The position numbers were made by a program, and so were the translations under genes. This document shows, piece after piece, positions 1-11,142 of a DNA stretch of 64,000 nt (position 1 is the first letter of the stretch; every line of letters starts with the position of its first letter). This DNA is from Tigriopus japonicus. Its lineage: Eukaryota > Arthropoda > Copepoda > Harpacticoida > Harpacticidae. Location of the stretch: assembly GCA_010645155.1 (NCBI GenBank), contig CM021314.1:4059957-4123956 (forward strand), read 5' to 3'. A model generated the notes under the pieces. That model saw only the letters and a list, made by a program, of their open reading frames with translations, made no database searches and was not told where the DNA came from.

Positions 1-916
1 AAAAAAATCCTTTTTTGTCAAGCAGGCAAAAATCGACAAACATATACATAAACTAGCTGCATTAAGTGCAGATTTTTTGGTTGAGATAGGAATGAATGAA
101 ACATTAAGAAATTGAATGGAACACTATATCAAATTGAAATGGACTAGTTCTTTATGGAATAATTCTTCTTCGTCAAATTGAAATGAAATGGATGTCACCA
201 GTGCTAGAAAAAGTTGTCGCCAGATTATAGAAAAGGACGTAGATAATTGCCATTGCTTAAGGATGCAGGAACCGAACCGGTAGCGGAATGATAAGATCTT
301 CGATGTGGGCATCAAATCACCAGGATGGAAGAACCCTTCACTCTTAGCGAGTGGAAATATGGTGAAACTCTAGGTTTCTTCTTGGCAAAGCAGAATCGAA
401 ATTGAAGATATAGCAAGAAGGCAATAACTGAAAAGTAAATTTTCTGAAATACTCGGACTCCCTCGAAAGTTGGTTTGACCAAGAATCGTTGTTTTCCACT
501 GAAGGAAATTGCGTCACTACTGGCAGGTAATGAATGAGGATGGATAACTGGAACCACAAAATTCGGTATTAAAGATTTCAGAACATTACATCACATTATT
601 TTTCTTGTGGATTGAACTCAAACACTGAATGTCTTGCCGAAGCATCAAAAGCACATCTGATATTGGAAGAGGATGATTTAACATTGATGGATAGTAGGCG
701 TTCATCTGTGGTCCACATTCTCTGATGGGAAACGGAGAATTCAACGTTCACAAGATATGTGAATGATGTTTTGATGACCATATGTGTTGTGATGTGGTGT
801 TCAGGTGTTGAAAATGAAGTTCAAGAGCCCCATTTGATATTGTCAATGTTGTTTGGGGTAAATACCCCAAGAACGGTGACACATGACAAAGAAGATTGAC
901 GAATGGAACAAAAGAC
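1..916. other. No gene recognised
   Basis: AT-rich sequence with only short overlapping open frames on both strands. I see no domain motif, RNA gene or clear repeat here. It is the left flank of the hAT element that starts at 925. Confidence 0.6.
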
Positions 917-939
917 GTCGGAACTAGAGCTCTGCATCG

Positions 940-1140
940 GATCCGAAAAGTCGGATCCGATCGGATCCGAATCCGATCGGATTCGGATTCGTTCGGATTG
1001 ACGCAAGAATTTTCGGATTCGGATTCGTTCGGATTTTAGCGCGAATTTTCGGATTCGGATTCGTTCGGATTTGCCAAAACCTGTCGGATTCGGATTCGGA
1101 TTCGGATTCGGATTTGCGAAAAAAATTTCGGATCCGACGT
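940..1140. repeat. Left subterminal CGGATT array of hAT-1
   Basis: Repeats of the block TCGGATTCGGATTCGTTCGG, spaced about 36 bp apart, alternate with short variable spacers such as gacgcaagaatt. hAT transposases commonly bind subterminal repeats, so these could be transposase-binding sites; that role is inferred. Confidence 0.85.
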
Positions 1141-1884
1141 AATCCCAAACCAATCCGAATTTTTCATTTTACTTTTTTATTTCAATTCACAATATTTTCA
1201 TTATGAGACCTTTTTTGTTTGATGATTTAAATGCAATCTCCTGCCTTCAACTCTGAATTTTTTAATGACTCCACAAGGTATTTTAATGTTTCAGATTTTA
1301 CCAATTAAATGAGAGCATTGAGATCAAATATTTCTATATTAAGAGAATCATAGAAAGGTTTTGTAGTAAAAAAGCATCAAAAAGTTACAAAACGTGTTCA
1401 AAGCAAAACCATCCTATTTGAATAAAGTAAAGATTTTGCCAAGTATTCACCCCTGGATTGCAATTAAGTGCGTAAATATCAGCCCACTTGACACCAAACT
1501 GATTTAAAGATAAAAATGTTTTCACCCCATTCAATTACGCAGTTTTTTCTGCATTTGACTGTTGATGTGATTGTGATTTTTTGAATCAATACCTTTTCAT
1601 AAACATTTTAACATATTTGGTTCATTTTGGGAAATTCTATTGTGCAAAGAGCATTCATTAATTTGCTCTAATTGTCCTGAAATATTTTGCCAAAAAACAA
1701 GAAAATGCTCATTTTTTCCTGGAAAATGCCAAAATGTTAAAAAAAATCAAGGCTAAACGTGAAAATATTAAAAAGATATATTATATTTAAAATAATATGT
1801 TTTTGGCACTTCTAGTTGAAAGTGTTATTTCCAATTTAGGCCAAAATAACAAAATAATCAGATTTAAATCGAAATTAGCAAAAA

Positions 1885-2215
1885 AAAATTTCGGATTTTT
1901 TTCGGATTTTCGCCAAATTTTCGGATTTTTTCGGATTTTCGCCAAATTTTCGGATTTTTTTCGGATTTTCCCCAAATTTTCGGATTTTTTTCGGATTTTG
2001 CGCCAAATTTTCGGATTCGGATTCGTTCGGATTGGGCAGAAGATTTTCGGATTCGGATTCGTTCGGATTGGGCAAAAATTTTCGGATTCGGATTCGTTCG
2101 GATTGAGTAGCAAATTTTCGGATTCGGATTCGTTCGGATTGAATGGAAGCTCTCGGATTCGGATTCGGATTCGGATTAAAGAAATCAAGTTCGGATTGGA
2201 TTTTGGGGACCTTTC
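1885..2215. repeat. Right subterminal CGGATT array of hAT-1
   Basis: The same block recurs in the same orientation as on the left. It grades leftwards into a simpler TTTTCGGATTTT series between about 1885 and 2005. The array is longer than the left one, so the element is asymmetric. Confidence 0.85.
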
Positions 2216-2243
2216 GGATCCGATGCACAGCTCTAGTCGGAAC

Positions 2244-2919
2244 GGGTTGATGGTTTGAATCGAGAAGAAGTAGTTATGTAAATACTAGGATGGAAGTATG
2301 TTCTAGTAGTATGTGTGTACAGTGAGACCCAAAGAGTGGAACTCAATACCACGTTCGGAGGAATGTCTCAGTGGTTGGGTGGTAGGACGGCCCATACACT
2401 TTCTCCACTTGGGGTAGAAAAGTCGAGACGTACATGGCATGATCAAGGGAGAGATCATTCTCTCGCGCGACGGCAAATGTGCATGGAATGCACGAACATT
2501 GGATAGAAACTAGAAAAGTTCGTTGAACATGGGTAAGTGACGCAGGGTGTCCCAAAACCGGGGAGCGTCCTGCGTCATTGAGGTCCGTGGACAACAAATG
2601 GTCGGTTGTAGAATTGATTACTAGAATATAAAGGACCAGTCAGATAACTGGGAATAAGGGGAAGAGAAAAGACTAAGACGAGATGATTAGAGATGTATGA
2701 GCCGAGGTTAAACAAACCAGTGGCAGAGTAAGGAGACAAGGGGATGAACCGATTGGCCATGTCGGGGAGCTCTGAAGAAGGCCTTGAACTTAGGATCGTG
2801 AAGCACGGGAGTCAACAGCATCCGCAGAATCACATATGAGCAACGGGAATCAACTGCGTTCGATGTCATATTGAACCTTCATAAAAACGGGGTGGGTGAA
2901 CTCTCTCTTTAGAGCACTT
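2244..2919. other. No gene recognised
   Basis: Unique-looking sequence right of hAT-1. Only short frames on both strands; no motif that I recognise. Confidence 0.5.
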
Positions 2920-3160
2920 TCTTTCTTGTATAAAATTTCCCTAGTAGGACTTTGCGGAACATCATCTTTTTCTTTCTTGATAACAAACTCCATCTTGTAC
3001 TGCCACCTTTTCGAAGGGTGGTTAAAATTCATCGTGTAAAAAATTTCCTATTTTAAGGACTTCGAGGAATAATATTCTTTCTTTCGTTACGTTCTTTTGC
3101 TGAGACAAACAAACTCTATCTTGTACTGCCACTTTTTCGAAGGGTGGTTGAAATTCATGT
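2920..3160. repeat. Tandem duplication, about 120-bp unit, two copies
   Basis: The stretch ending in tcttgtactgccaccttttc near 2993 recurs near 3119 with a few changes, followed in both by a gaagggtggtt block. Upstream parts of both copies also align. Two diverged copies; no coding content. Confidence 0.7.
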
Positions 3161-3344
3161 TTTGTATGCAGTTTGTGGCAGGATAGAGGTCAAATCGGGG
3201 ACCTGCAAAATAATAACCCAGGGTGGGGTGTAAAATGCAATTGCCACCAAAATGAGCTAATTGCGAGGAGGGGAATACTCCGGCCACAATAACTGTATAA
3301 TAAATTGTTATGGGAACTATAAATGCTCTCGAGGAGTCGTGGAG

Positions 3345-3672
3345 GAACCCAAATTGGTGAATAAGCAACTGCACTGCTCACTTGGAATTATTTTCAAGTG
3401 GTGTGTCGCTTAGTCATAGAGATAAGGAATTGTGGAGGGTTGCTAGATTGCTAATCGAGAGCTGGAGTGGAACCTAAATTGGTGAATAAGCAATTGCACT
3501 GATCACTTGGAATTATCATTAAGTGGTGTGTCGCTTAGTCATAAAGAAGAGGAATTGTGGAGGGTTGCCAGATGGTTCGTGGAGAGCTGGAGTGGAATCC
3601 AAATTGGTGAATAAGCAACTGCACTGATCACTTGGAATTATCGTCAAGTGGTGTGTCGCTTAGTCATAGAGA
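3345..3672. repeat. Tandem repeat, 125-bp unit, about 2.6 copies
   Basis: The word aaattggtgaataagcaa starts at 3351, 3476 and 3601, a period of exactly 125 bp. Each copy continues with cacttggaattat and gtggtgtgtcgcttagtcat. Copies differ by scattered substitutions. Confidence 0.85.
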
Positions 3673-3822
3673 AGAAGGGACAGAGGGAAGGGACAGTTGG
3701 GAAGCGACTTTCAATCAGGTGAAGTGTGGAGACAAATTGGGATTGGGATTAATCCAACCCAAGTAGGCAGAATAAGACCAAGGCGAAGAATAGCCACTTA
3801 TTTAATCGTGAAGAGGAAATAA

Positions 3823-4161
3823 ATGAATGTGAGTTCCAACAAAGAAATTGGAAAACCACGGAATAATAGGAGGATTACGGAAGTACTTGAGCTGATTCAG
3901 CACCAATGGAACATGGTGAATGATAATAAGGACACAAGCTGCTTAAACAACAAGCTATCCCAGTTTGATCCAATGAGAGGCTGCTGCAATAGGAAAGCCA
4001 TTGAATCGTTAATGAAGGGGGACAGAGAGATATTGCAGGCAGAGAAAACGGTTGGTTTTGCAATGGACGAATGTGGACTCAGTGTGAGGATTAGAGATGC
4101 AAATCGGAAGAAGACAATACAATTGTCAATACTCGTCAAGACATCCCTGGGATGGATGTAA
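3823..4161 (+). CDS. Hypothetical open frame, unrecognised
   Basis: A 112-codon frame beginning ATG. The predicted protein is charged and has no signal peptide, membrane segment or motif that I recognise. It overlaps a second short frame (4152-4454), and both lie just upstream of the 5' LTR of element G. It may be chance or a worn transposon piece. I list it only because it is the best frame in an otherwise empty interval. Confidence 0.15.
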   Translation: MNVSSNKEIGKPRNNRRITEVLELIQHQWNMVNDNKDTSCLNNKLSQFDPMRGCCNRKAIESLMKGDREILQAEKTVGFAMDECGLSVRIRDANRKKTIQLSILVKTSLGWM

Positions 4162-4664
4162 TTACTAGATTATACCCTTGCAAAGTTTCTGTAAATAAAT
4201 GCGATGGAAATCTCTACGAACGGGAAAAAAGGCTAATACAGGAAAAGCCAAACTATTGGAGATTTCATCGGAAAAATTGGGAGATATGGTTGAGACAAGC
4301 GCAACGTCGTAGTCATGGCCACATTGATTTGAGAGCACCAAAAGGTGCTACAGTGGTCGGAGGTCGCATTGAACCATCTCTGAAGATATATGTCATGAAG
4401 GGGCGCACTTTCTCCAGCAAAATGAAGAAGAAATCATTGGTAAAAGTTGAGTGAAGTAAGTGGCGAACCATCGTAAGAGAGGGGGTTGTTGGTTTTGGTG
4501 GTGGTGTTGGAGGACATGGAGAATTGCGGCCGAAACATTTAGGGCATACCTTGAAGTTGTAGATACACCCGAAACAGTAGGAGATTTTCTGAACACCTTT
4601 TTGAGCAAAAAGTTGGTCCAATTTGGTCTTGAAACCCAAAATGCTGACGGTGGTTAAAGGTCAC

Positions 4665-4786
4665 TATGATGTTTTAGATCTTAGACGACCATACCAATCG
4701 GTGGTGATGGAGCATTTGAGAGTACTTGAATGACATGAAATACAGTGTACTTTGGAGAACTGATTGAAGTGGTCCAATTCTTAACA
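4665..4786 (+). repeat. 5' LTR of element G
   Basis: 122 bp, nearly identical to 8516-8637. Ends in aaca directly before the primer-binding site. Confidence 0.85.
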
Positions 4787-4798
4787 TGGCGCAATCGG
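4787..4798 (+). promoter_or_regulatory. Primer-binding site, tRNA-Ser type
   Basis: tggcgcaatcgg directly follows the LTR. It differs by one base from the TGGCGCAGTCGG found in elements A, D, E, F and the miniature LTR element. Confidence 0.75.
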
Positions 4799-4840
4799 TT
4801 GATTGATTGTTTTAAGACGCCCTAAAAAAATAAGTGTCGG

Positions 4841-5852
4841 ATGGACATGGAGTCCAAAACGAATAGCTTGGAGGGGTTGTCTTACGAACAATTAAGAAGG
4901 AAGTGTATAGCCTTCAAAGAACACCTTACCCGAGTGTCAAATCAGTTTGAGGCCGCATTGGAGTTGCCTTTTGGCGTTGATCAAGCATCAAGCACACAAC
5001 AAAGTAGCTATCAAAGTGAGCAATGCAGAGGAGGTCCTCGAAGTTATGGAGGCTAAGGGAGTCGGCGAAGACCACGCCAGGGAGATTGAGCGTGGATTCC
5101 AGGATTGTGACCATCTTTTGAAGTGGGCCAGAGACAAGTTGAAAAGCCGATTGCATGTCAGCAATGCGGAGAGAGTTGACATGATGGAGCCAAGTGCGAG
5201 TCCATCACCAGTTACCAGTCGACCAAGGATAACAATTCGTCAGCCAGATATGTTGAAGGGTGATGATGACTTGAATGCCTTTCTCGAATGGTGCTTAGTC
5301 TTCGAGGATTATCGGAAATTGGCCGAAATCAACAAGTTCACCCAGGAGCAACAAGTGGCAAACCTAAGGTCTTTTCTCGATCCGGAAAGGAGGGAAAAAT
5401 TGAGAATCTCGGTGGAAATACCAGATGAGACTGAATTAGGCGTGGAGCAGATTTTACAAAAAATGCAAGATTTCTTCCGTGCCCAGTACAACGTGATTTT
5501 GGGGCAAAGTCAAATTTCATAAGACCGTTCAACATAGCAACCAACGTTTTGAAGACTTCTACGTATCGGTTCAAAGAAACGCATCGAGGGCCGAGTTGAA
5601 CAGGAAATGTAAAAGCAAGGAATGCTTAGAGGATCAAATAATTTGATGAATTTGATCAAATATTTGGATGAGAAGTTGATTGTAAGACTGACGGATGAGC
5701 TCACGAGGGTGAAGCTTATTGCTCTTCCGGAGGAGGATTGTACACTTCAACGAGTACAGTGTGGGGCAGCAAAATACGGCCCTAGCGCTTTAAAAAAAGT
5801 AGATCAACTTCATCAAGAACATGAACCAGTTCCACAGCTGAAACTTTTATAG
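4841..5852 (+). pseudogene. gag of element G, frameshifted
   Basis: Gag would form the particle that packages the element RNA. The first frame starts at 4841 and carries FKEHLTRVSNQFEAAL, resembling the KGHLTR start of the gags in A and E. It stops at 5056. The reading then moves to the frame 4947-5522, rich in acidic and helical segments, and later to 5622-5852. At least two frame breaks make it non-functional. No zinc knuckle or protease motif is visible before the foreign insert at about 5853. Assignment rests on position after the LTR and primer site plus weak similarity to neighbouring gags. Confidence 0.6.
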
Positions 5853-6554
5853 TATATTTACTGTCCTATATACATTGAATTACTTCTCGAAGTGAGCCCC
5901 CTCCACCTCAATCATGGCCTCGAGCTTGGGCCTGAATGCCCGGCACACCTTGGCCACGTAGTCCGGGGACATGGCGGCCCAATCCTGCTCGACGGAGGCC
6001 TTCATGGCATTGACATTGGCGTGGGGGATGCTGCAGGCCTTGCTTTCGATGTAGCCCCATATCCCATAGTCAAGGGGTGAGCAGTCCGGGCTTGAGGGGG
6101 GCCAGAAGTCATATGGCCAGAACTGGGCAAGGTTTTCTTGGCACTACTTCTGTGTTGTTTTGGCTTTGTGCCCTGGAGCAGAGTCCTGCTGGAAGACATA
6201 GTCCCCGTCCGGAAAGGTGGAATCCAGCCATGGCTTCACCACGTTTTCCAGGACTTCCTGGTATTCTTTGGCCCCCACCCTCAAACCCTTGGGGAACCAG
6301 AAGGGGGGCATTGTGGCTCCGTTCGAGGCCACGACCCCAAGCATCATTGCTGACTGTGGATGCTTGGTTGAGTTGATGGGGGGGACTTCGTCGACAGCAT
6401 AGGCAAGATATCTGTCATTCCTCATGTTCCTGCTTTGGTCCACAGTCCAGTTCTTCTTGTCGGAGAAGAACAGATTTTTTTTGAGGAACTTGGGCGCGCA
6501 GAAGATCGGCCACGCGATCTCTCTTCGCCTGCTCCATGGTGACTGGTGAACCAA
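5853..6554 (-). pseudogene. Mariner-type (DD37D, maT-like) transposase, C-terminal catalytic part
   Basis: Read on the minus strand, the frame contains FFSDKKNWTVD, RNDRYLAY, then VFQQDSAPGHKA and SPDCSPLDYGIWG. These are the three catalytic aspartate regions of a Tc1/mariner DDE transposase. The second and third aspartates are separated by 37 residues, as in the maT (DD37D) group. A TAG stop lies thirteen residues after the second aspartate, so the product is dead. The DNA-binding N-terminal half is missing here; a matching N-terminal half sits in element D at 24668-25008. The fragment occupies the place where element G should have reverse transcriptase. I see no terminal inverted repeat at its edges. 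Confidence 0.85.
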
Positions 6555-6692
6555 TTTCAGCTGTTTATGGCTTATTCAAATGCTAAGAATCAAAACTTTC
6601 ATTGGAGATATAACCCAACCTCTTACTCGCAATATTAAACATTTTATGGTCACTATTACCTAGGGCCGTATTTTGCTGCGTAGGACTGAGGT

Positions 6693-7200
6693 AAGTGGCG
6701 GAGGTATCTTTGCCGTTGAGACCACTGATGTCGAAGAAAAGTTCGTTTGTCTGGTTGCCAGAGCACAATAAGGCTTTTGAAGAAGTCAAGGTTAAAATGT
6801 CCGAGCTACCAAAAAAGACGATGTATGATCCCGAATTGGAAACTGTGGTAGAGACTGATGCAGCCAAGAAACGAGGTCTTGGGTACGTCCTTAAGCAACG
6901 TGGTAGAGACGGGCACTGGAGACTGATCGAAGCAAATTCAAAATGGTTGAGTGAATCGGAATCAAACTATGGTATGACAACTCTGGAAATGATGGGGGCA
7001 TACTGGGCCACGAAAAAATTGGACGTCTTCTTGAGAGGACTACCTCACTTTACCATTGTAACAGATCATCAGGCAATGATCCCGATTATGAACTCAAAGA
7101 CGTTAGACGCAATTGAAAACCCAAGGCAAAGAGAAATCAAAGAGAATGCAACTGCGATATAACTTCACGTGAAGGTGGATTCCTGGGAAGGAAATGTATG
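6693..7200 (+). pseudogene. RNase H region of element G pol
   Basis: The frame 6695-7162 carries SFVWLPEHNKAFEEVK, the standard link from reverse transcriptase to RNase H in gypsy elements, then VETDAAKKRGLGYVL and VTDHQAMIPIM, the RNase H acidic motifs. The usual first motif TDAS reads TDAA. RNase H would degrade the RNA strand during reverse transcription. The frame is broken near 7150 and resumes as MYASDALSR at 7194, the conserved ADALSR motif that closes this domain. Confidence 0.8.
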
Positions 7201-8489
7201 CATCGGATGCCTTATCACGTTGTTCAGTAGATGTTCCACAATGCTCAGACCTGCTAGACAACAGTGACTTTGAGTGCCCAAGAATTTGTGCCATAACCAG
7301 TAATATGGATGAGCTGGAGGGTCCGAGAGATTTACTTATCGAAGATTTGAAGGCCAAAGCCAAGCAGGATTCCCTTTATCAGAAATTGGTGGAGCGAATT
7401 CAGCGGGGTTTTCCTTCGAAAAAAAAAGAGTTTAACGCCCATCTTATCCTAGTTTTGGAACAAACGGAACAATTTGTCGATTTGGAATGAATTGGTGATT
7501 TTGCAGGGGAAAAGGATAGTGATCCCCCGGAAGAACGCGAGTCGATATTGAAGAAGCTTCACTCCTCACACTTGGGGATCGTGAAAACAAAGCAACGTGC
7601 TCGAAGTGCTGTATATTGGCCTGGAATTGATAAGGACATCGAGAGATTGGTTCATGGTTGTGGTCCTTGTCAAAAACTATTGCCAAGCTTACCACAAGAA
7701 ACCCCGGTAAAAGAAGTCAGTGTTCAAAGACCGTTTCAATCCGTCGGTGTGGATCTGTTTTATGAATCAGGCAAGACATTTCTAGTTTATGTTGACCGAT
7801 ACTCGGGATGGGTCTCCCTACATTACTTCAGAAATTCCTGCACTACTTCGAGCAACATCATAAAACCTATGGAACGATGGTTCATTGATTATGGCGTTCC
7901 AGAGAGGGTGGAGTCCGACGGGGGTCCAAATCTTGCCTCGTATGAATTTCAGCAATTCCTAAAAAATTGGAATGTAGCCTGGCGGTGCTCATCTCCTCAT
8001 AATGCACAATCAAACGGATTGGCTGAATCAGCAGTGAAGAAACTTAAGTACTTGGTTAAGAAAAGCATTGATGGGGGTCGGTTTGATGAGACGGAAATCA
8101 ACAAGGGGATATTGGAGATGCGGAATACTCCCAATGAAAATGGTTTAAGCCCGTCTGAGCTCGTGTTTGGTCGACAAATGAGGTCTGTTATTCCGTCAAT
8201 GCTGTGTGTGCAAGATGTAGAAAGGAGAGAGAAGAGCGAGATAATCACGAACAAGAAAGAACTCGAACACCACAAAGACTTGCCCAAGTTGAAGATCGGA
8301 GACCGGGTTCGAGTCCAGGATCATAGGACCAAGCGTTGGGACTATTCTGGTATTATTGAGGAGATCGCCAGTCACAGGCGCTATGCTATCCAAATGCCGA
8401 GTGGGCGTGTTTGGTGGCGCAACAGACGTTTCTTGCGTTTGCAATATCTGGAGGTGAAGCAGAGTATAGAAGAAGCGGATCAATCTTGA
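7194..8489 (+). pseudogene. Integrase of element G
   Basis: 7194-7490 holds the linker after ADALSR and ends in a stop. 7548-8489 is an open 313-codon frame with the HHCC zinc-binding segment (LHSSHLGIVKT then CGPCQ). The catalytic triad follows: VGVDLF, ESDGGPNL and QSNGLAESAVK, giving D, D and E. It ends in the basic VWWRNRRFLRL tail also seen in A, D and C. Integrase inserts the element DNA into the host. The core is intact, but it is cut off from the upstream RNase H by a frame break and by the stop at 7488. Confidence 0.85.
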
Positions 8490-8515
8490 AAATTGGATCC
8501 GCTAAACAACGAGGA

Positions 8516-8637
8516 TATGATGTTTTAGATCTTAGACGACCATACCAATCGGTGGTGATGGAGCATTTGAGAGTACTTGAATGACATGAAATACAGTGTA
8601 CTTTGGAGAACTGATTGAAGTGGTTCGATTCTTAACA
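8516..8637 (+). repeat. 3' LTR of element G
   Basis: 122 bp matching 4665-4786 with two substitutions near the end (ggttcgattc against ggtccaattc). Preceded by a short purine-rich tract, aacgagga. Confidence 0.85.
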
Positions 8638-9570
8638 ATCACAATGTAATGGTAACTTAATGAAACGTCAATCCGATAGTCATAAGGGTCTACCAATAAC
8701 CAAGAGCTGCCACAGCTCCAAAGTAAGAGCCCGACGCAATGGAGAAAGAGATGTCAGGGCTTGAACACTTGGATGGGATGTGAGTGAACGGGTGGTCTAA
8801 TTGGACCATACGCATGAACATGTCAACACTAGAAAGAGGATGTATTTATTGTAACGAAAACTTCATCGTGGAATAAATTTAGAGCCTGAACCAGAAAACC
8901 TTGGATTGCTATTGCACGAGAATAGACCTCCTCGTGGACTGATGCCCCTAAGTTGCACATTTCAAGAACGGGGCATAACATTAGACTTGAAATGAAATCC
9001 AGTTGAAGAAAACCAATGTGACTGTCTGACCCATTCATCATGATCAAGCAATATTCAAGAACTTGAGACTGCCAATGGTCGCAAAGGTGATGGATGGCCT
9101 CAGATGAACGAGAAACTGGTGGTGGAAAAACCGAGAGAAGCTGGCTTACCATGGAAAGATGAATTTAAAAAAGTGACTGCGGGAACTCCTCAACACCCAT
9201 GAGGAGTAAGAAAAAATCATGTCATTTGAGACAAGGCAGTCTGGTGTGGAACAACACTCAACCAACTTGACTAATAGCCACTTTGTGAAATCAATGATTA
9301 AAGTTACAAAATTAATGCGTCTTATCGGAATAAGAGGGTGCTTCATCCAAAAAAATAGGCGAAGTCAATGTGCTTGGGAAAGTTTCAAGGAATAGTGGGA
9401 CCAAGTCTTTGCTTCCAAGTTTTGAACAAAATCCTAAAAGTAATTAATGGTTTAACGACATTCACAGAATTGTGCCAAGAAAAAGATATAGGTGCTGGAC
9501 CTCAATTAGATCGTCGAGGTAGCTGAAACACATCAGAAATTGTGAGTGGTCTTCAGTTAAGCCAATGACT
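8638..9570. other. No gene recognised
   Basis: Right flank of element G. Only short frames on both strands and no repeat or motif that I recognise. Confidence 0.5.
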
Positions 9571-9576
9571 CTAAAT

Positions 9577-9687
9577 GGTTGTTGTTGTTGTTGTTGTTGT
9601 TGTTTTTGTTGTTGTTGTTGTTGTTGTTTTTGTTTTTGTTTTTATTGTTTTTGTTGTTTTTGCTGTTGTTGTTGTTGTTGTTGTCGG
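9577..9687. repeat. Imperfect (GTT)n microsatellite
   Basis: About 110 bp of GTT units interrupted by gttttt variants. The opposite strand reads through as a threonine/lysine-rich frame that is an artefact. Confidence 0.95.
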
Positions 9688-10008
9688 TATGCTAGCAAAT
9701 CCTCGTTTATTACGGAACATTACTTGGAATTGCATTAGTGCCATTAAATAGAGACTCGGAAGACAAAACATGGAGCAAATCCAATTGGTTTGGAACTCAG
9801 TGGAGAATGAAAGAAAAGATAAAATTTGAGGTCAGGGCATCATGTCCTGAAATGAAGATAGACCCCAGACAAACCTGAAATGTTATAAATAGCGTGATCG
9901 GAGAGTCCATCTCAATCCAATGTTCAAGAAAGCCTTGGGGGCAGAAATTTGGGTATCACTTGGGGGAGGAGACAGATGTTCAAAAGCAAAATCTTGACGT
10001 GAAGGAGA

Positions 10009-10160
10009 GGGTCCACCAATCAGAAAGGTTCATCACAACGGGAGAATGATCTCAATACCGTAGTGACTACTGCATCGAATCTAATTGTCCACCAATCAAA
10101 TAGGTTCATCATCAACGGGAGAATGGTCTCAATATCGTTGTGACTACTTCTTTGAATCTT
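10009..10160. repeat. Tandem duplication, about 76-bp unit, two copies
   Basis: gtccaccaatcagaaaggtt at 10009 recurs as gtccaccaatcaaataggtt at about 10087, each followed by caacgggagaatg and gtgactact. Confidence 0.8.
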
Positions 10161-10299
10161 AGTGTGCGATGTCGTTGAAAAGATGGGTGGCGGAATGAAT
10201 TGGAATCTCCACCTCCCTCACCACCGAAGGTAGATGAAGCGTGTTTCCTCGGTGAGTCGTTGAAAACATGATTGGTGTAAAGGTGATGGGATGACGGTT

Positions 10300-10645
10300 A
10301 ACCCAACAAAACTTGGAACAAACATACCCAAGAATTGATGCAGATGCCCACAATGATCATAATTAATAAACGGTAGGTCTTGTCTCACCATCAAGACTTG
10401 GAACAAAAGTCCTGAAGAATTGTGGTGCAGAAATCCTCAAAAAGTCGTTATGATTGACAATATACATACATAACCGGAAGTTGTTGTGTGCACCACCAAA
10501 ACTTTGAACAAAAAAATCCTGAAGAACTGTGGTGCAGATGTCCTCAAAAGGTCTTCAAAATTAACATGGTTGAATGGTGGAAGGCTTCTTCGCACCACCA
10601 AAACTTTGAACAAAATGTCCCTAAGAATTGTGGTGGAGATGAGGG
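10300..10645. repeat. Degenerate tandem repeat, about 100-bp unit, four copies
   Basis: The phrase aaaactttgaacaaaa, or a close variant, followed by a cctgaagaattgtggtgcag-like block appears near 10305, 10395, 10495 and 10597. Copies are strongly diverged. No coding content seen around it. Confidence 0.7.
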
Positions 10646-11142
10646 TTGCAGGAAAGGAATGACACGGTCGCCATATACTGCTCGATCTAGTTCGGTGAGA
10701 ACTTGGACCCGAGACTACACGTAAGTCAGAAATAAGGAGAATGCGAATAAGGATGGAACAAGTGATCAACTGTCGACCAACGGTCGGACAAGTGTCAAAA
10801 GACTGCTCTTTATTCTGTAGAAACATGGTCTTTTATAGTCAAATAATAGGCTATTGTACTTGCATGATGCGATGAGTCGCATCTTGTTGGAACGTTTTAT
10901 TTAAAGTTTAAATTTTACATTTGAAGAGTCCCTTTTACATCATAGGATGGCTTTCTCATGATGGTACTTTGGTTCAAATACAGACCTCCACTACCACTGT
11001 TTCGAATGACAATGAAAGCAGTTCTTAGCAGTGGAGGGGGAATTTGCTCACGGAATTCTGAGTTGGCGGCGGGCTTCAGCACTTTTGTACAAGCCAATCA
11101 TTTTGGATGAAGCAGATGAAGAGAGTGGGTTTCTACAATCAA

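Larger units (their letters stand above)
925..2235. mobile_element. Non-autonomous hAT transposon (hAT-1), complete
   Basis: A 1,311-bp unit with near-perfect terminal inverted repeats. The left end reads TAGAGCTCTGCATCGGATCC. The right end, on the opposite strand, matches it for about 24 bases with one mismatch. It is flanked by an exact 8-bp duplication, GTCGGAAC, at 917-924 and 2236-2243. An 8-bp duplication with T at position 2 and A at position 7, and TAG-type ends, are hallmarks of hAT transposons. No transposase frame is present, so it would need one in trans. Long arrays of a TTCGGATTCGG motif occupy both subterminal regions, and the core (about 1200-1880) is AT-rich. Open frames through the arrays are low-complexity artefacts. 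Confidence 0.9.
4665..8637 (+). mobile_element. Element G: Ty3/gypsy LTR retrotransposon lacking reverse transcriptase
   Basis: Two 122-bp direct repeats (4665-4786 and 8516-8637) begin tatgatgttttagatc and end ttcttaaca, with two differences seen. A tRNA-Ser-like primer-binding site follows the left one directly. The interior reads gag, then a foreign mariner transposase fragment on the opposite strand, then RNase H and integrase. The reverse transcriptase that should lie between protease and RNase H is absent. Flanks give an imperfect 5-bp duplication (gtcac/atcac). Gene order and integrase style match the mag-like Ty3/gypsy elements elsewhere in the window. Confidence 0.85.

Noticed and set aside
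821..2258. Open frames of 110-153 codons across the CGGATT arrays on both strands
   Set aside because: Low-complexity repeats without stops in several frames; they lie inside a hAT element and show no domain.
2340..2600. Possible structured RNA or tRNA-like stretch
   Set aside because: No cloverleaf could be drawn by eye and no box B is present.
5892..6376. GC-rich plus-strand frames that look like a small gene
   Set aside because: They are shadows of the minus-strand transposase, which carries clear catalytic motifs.
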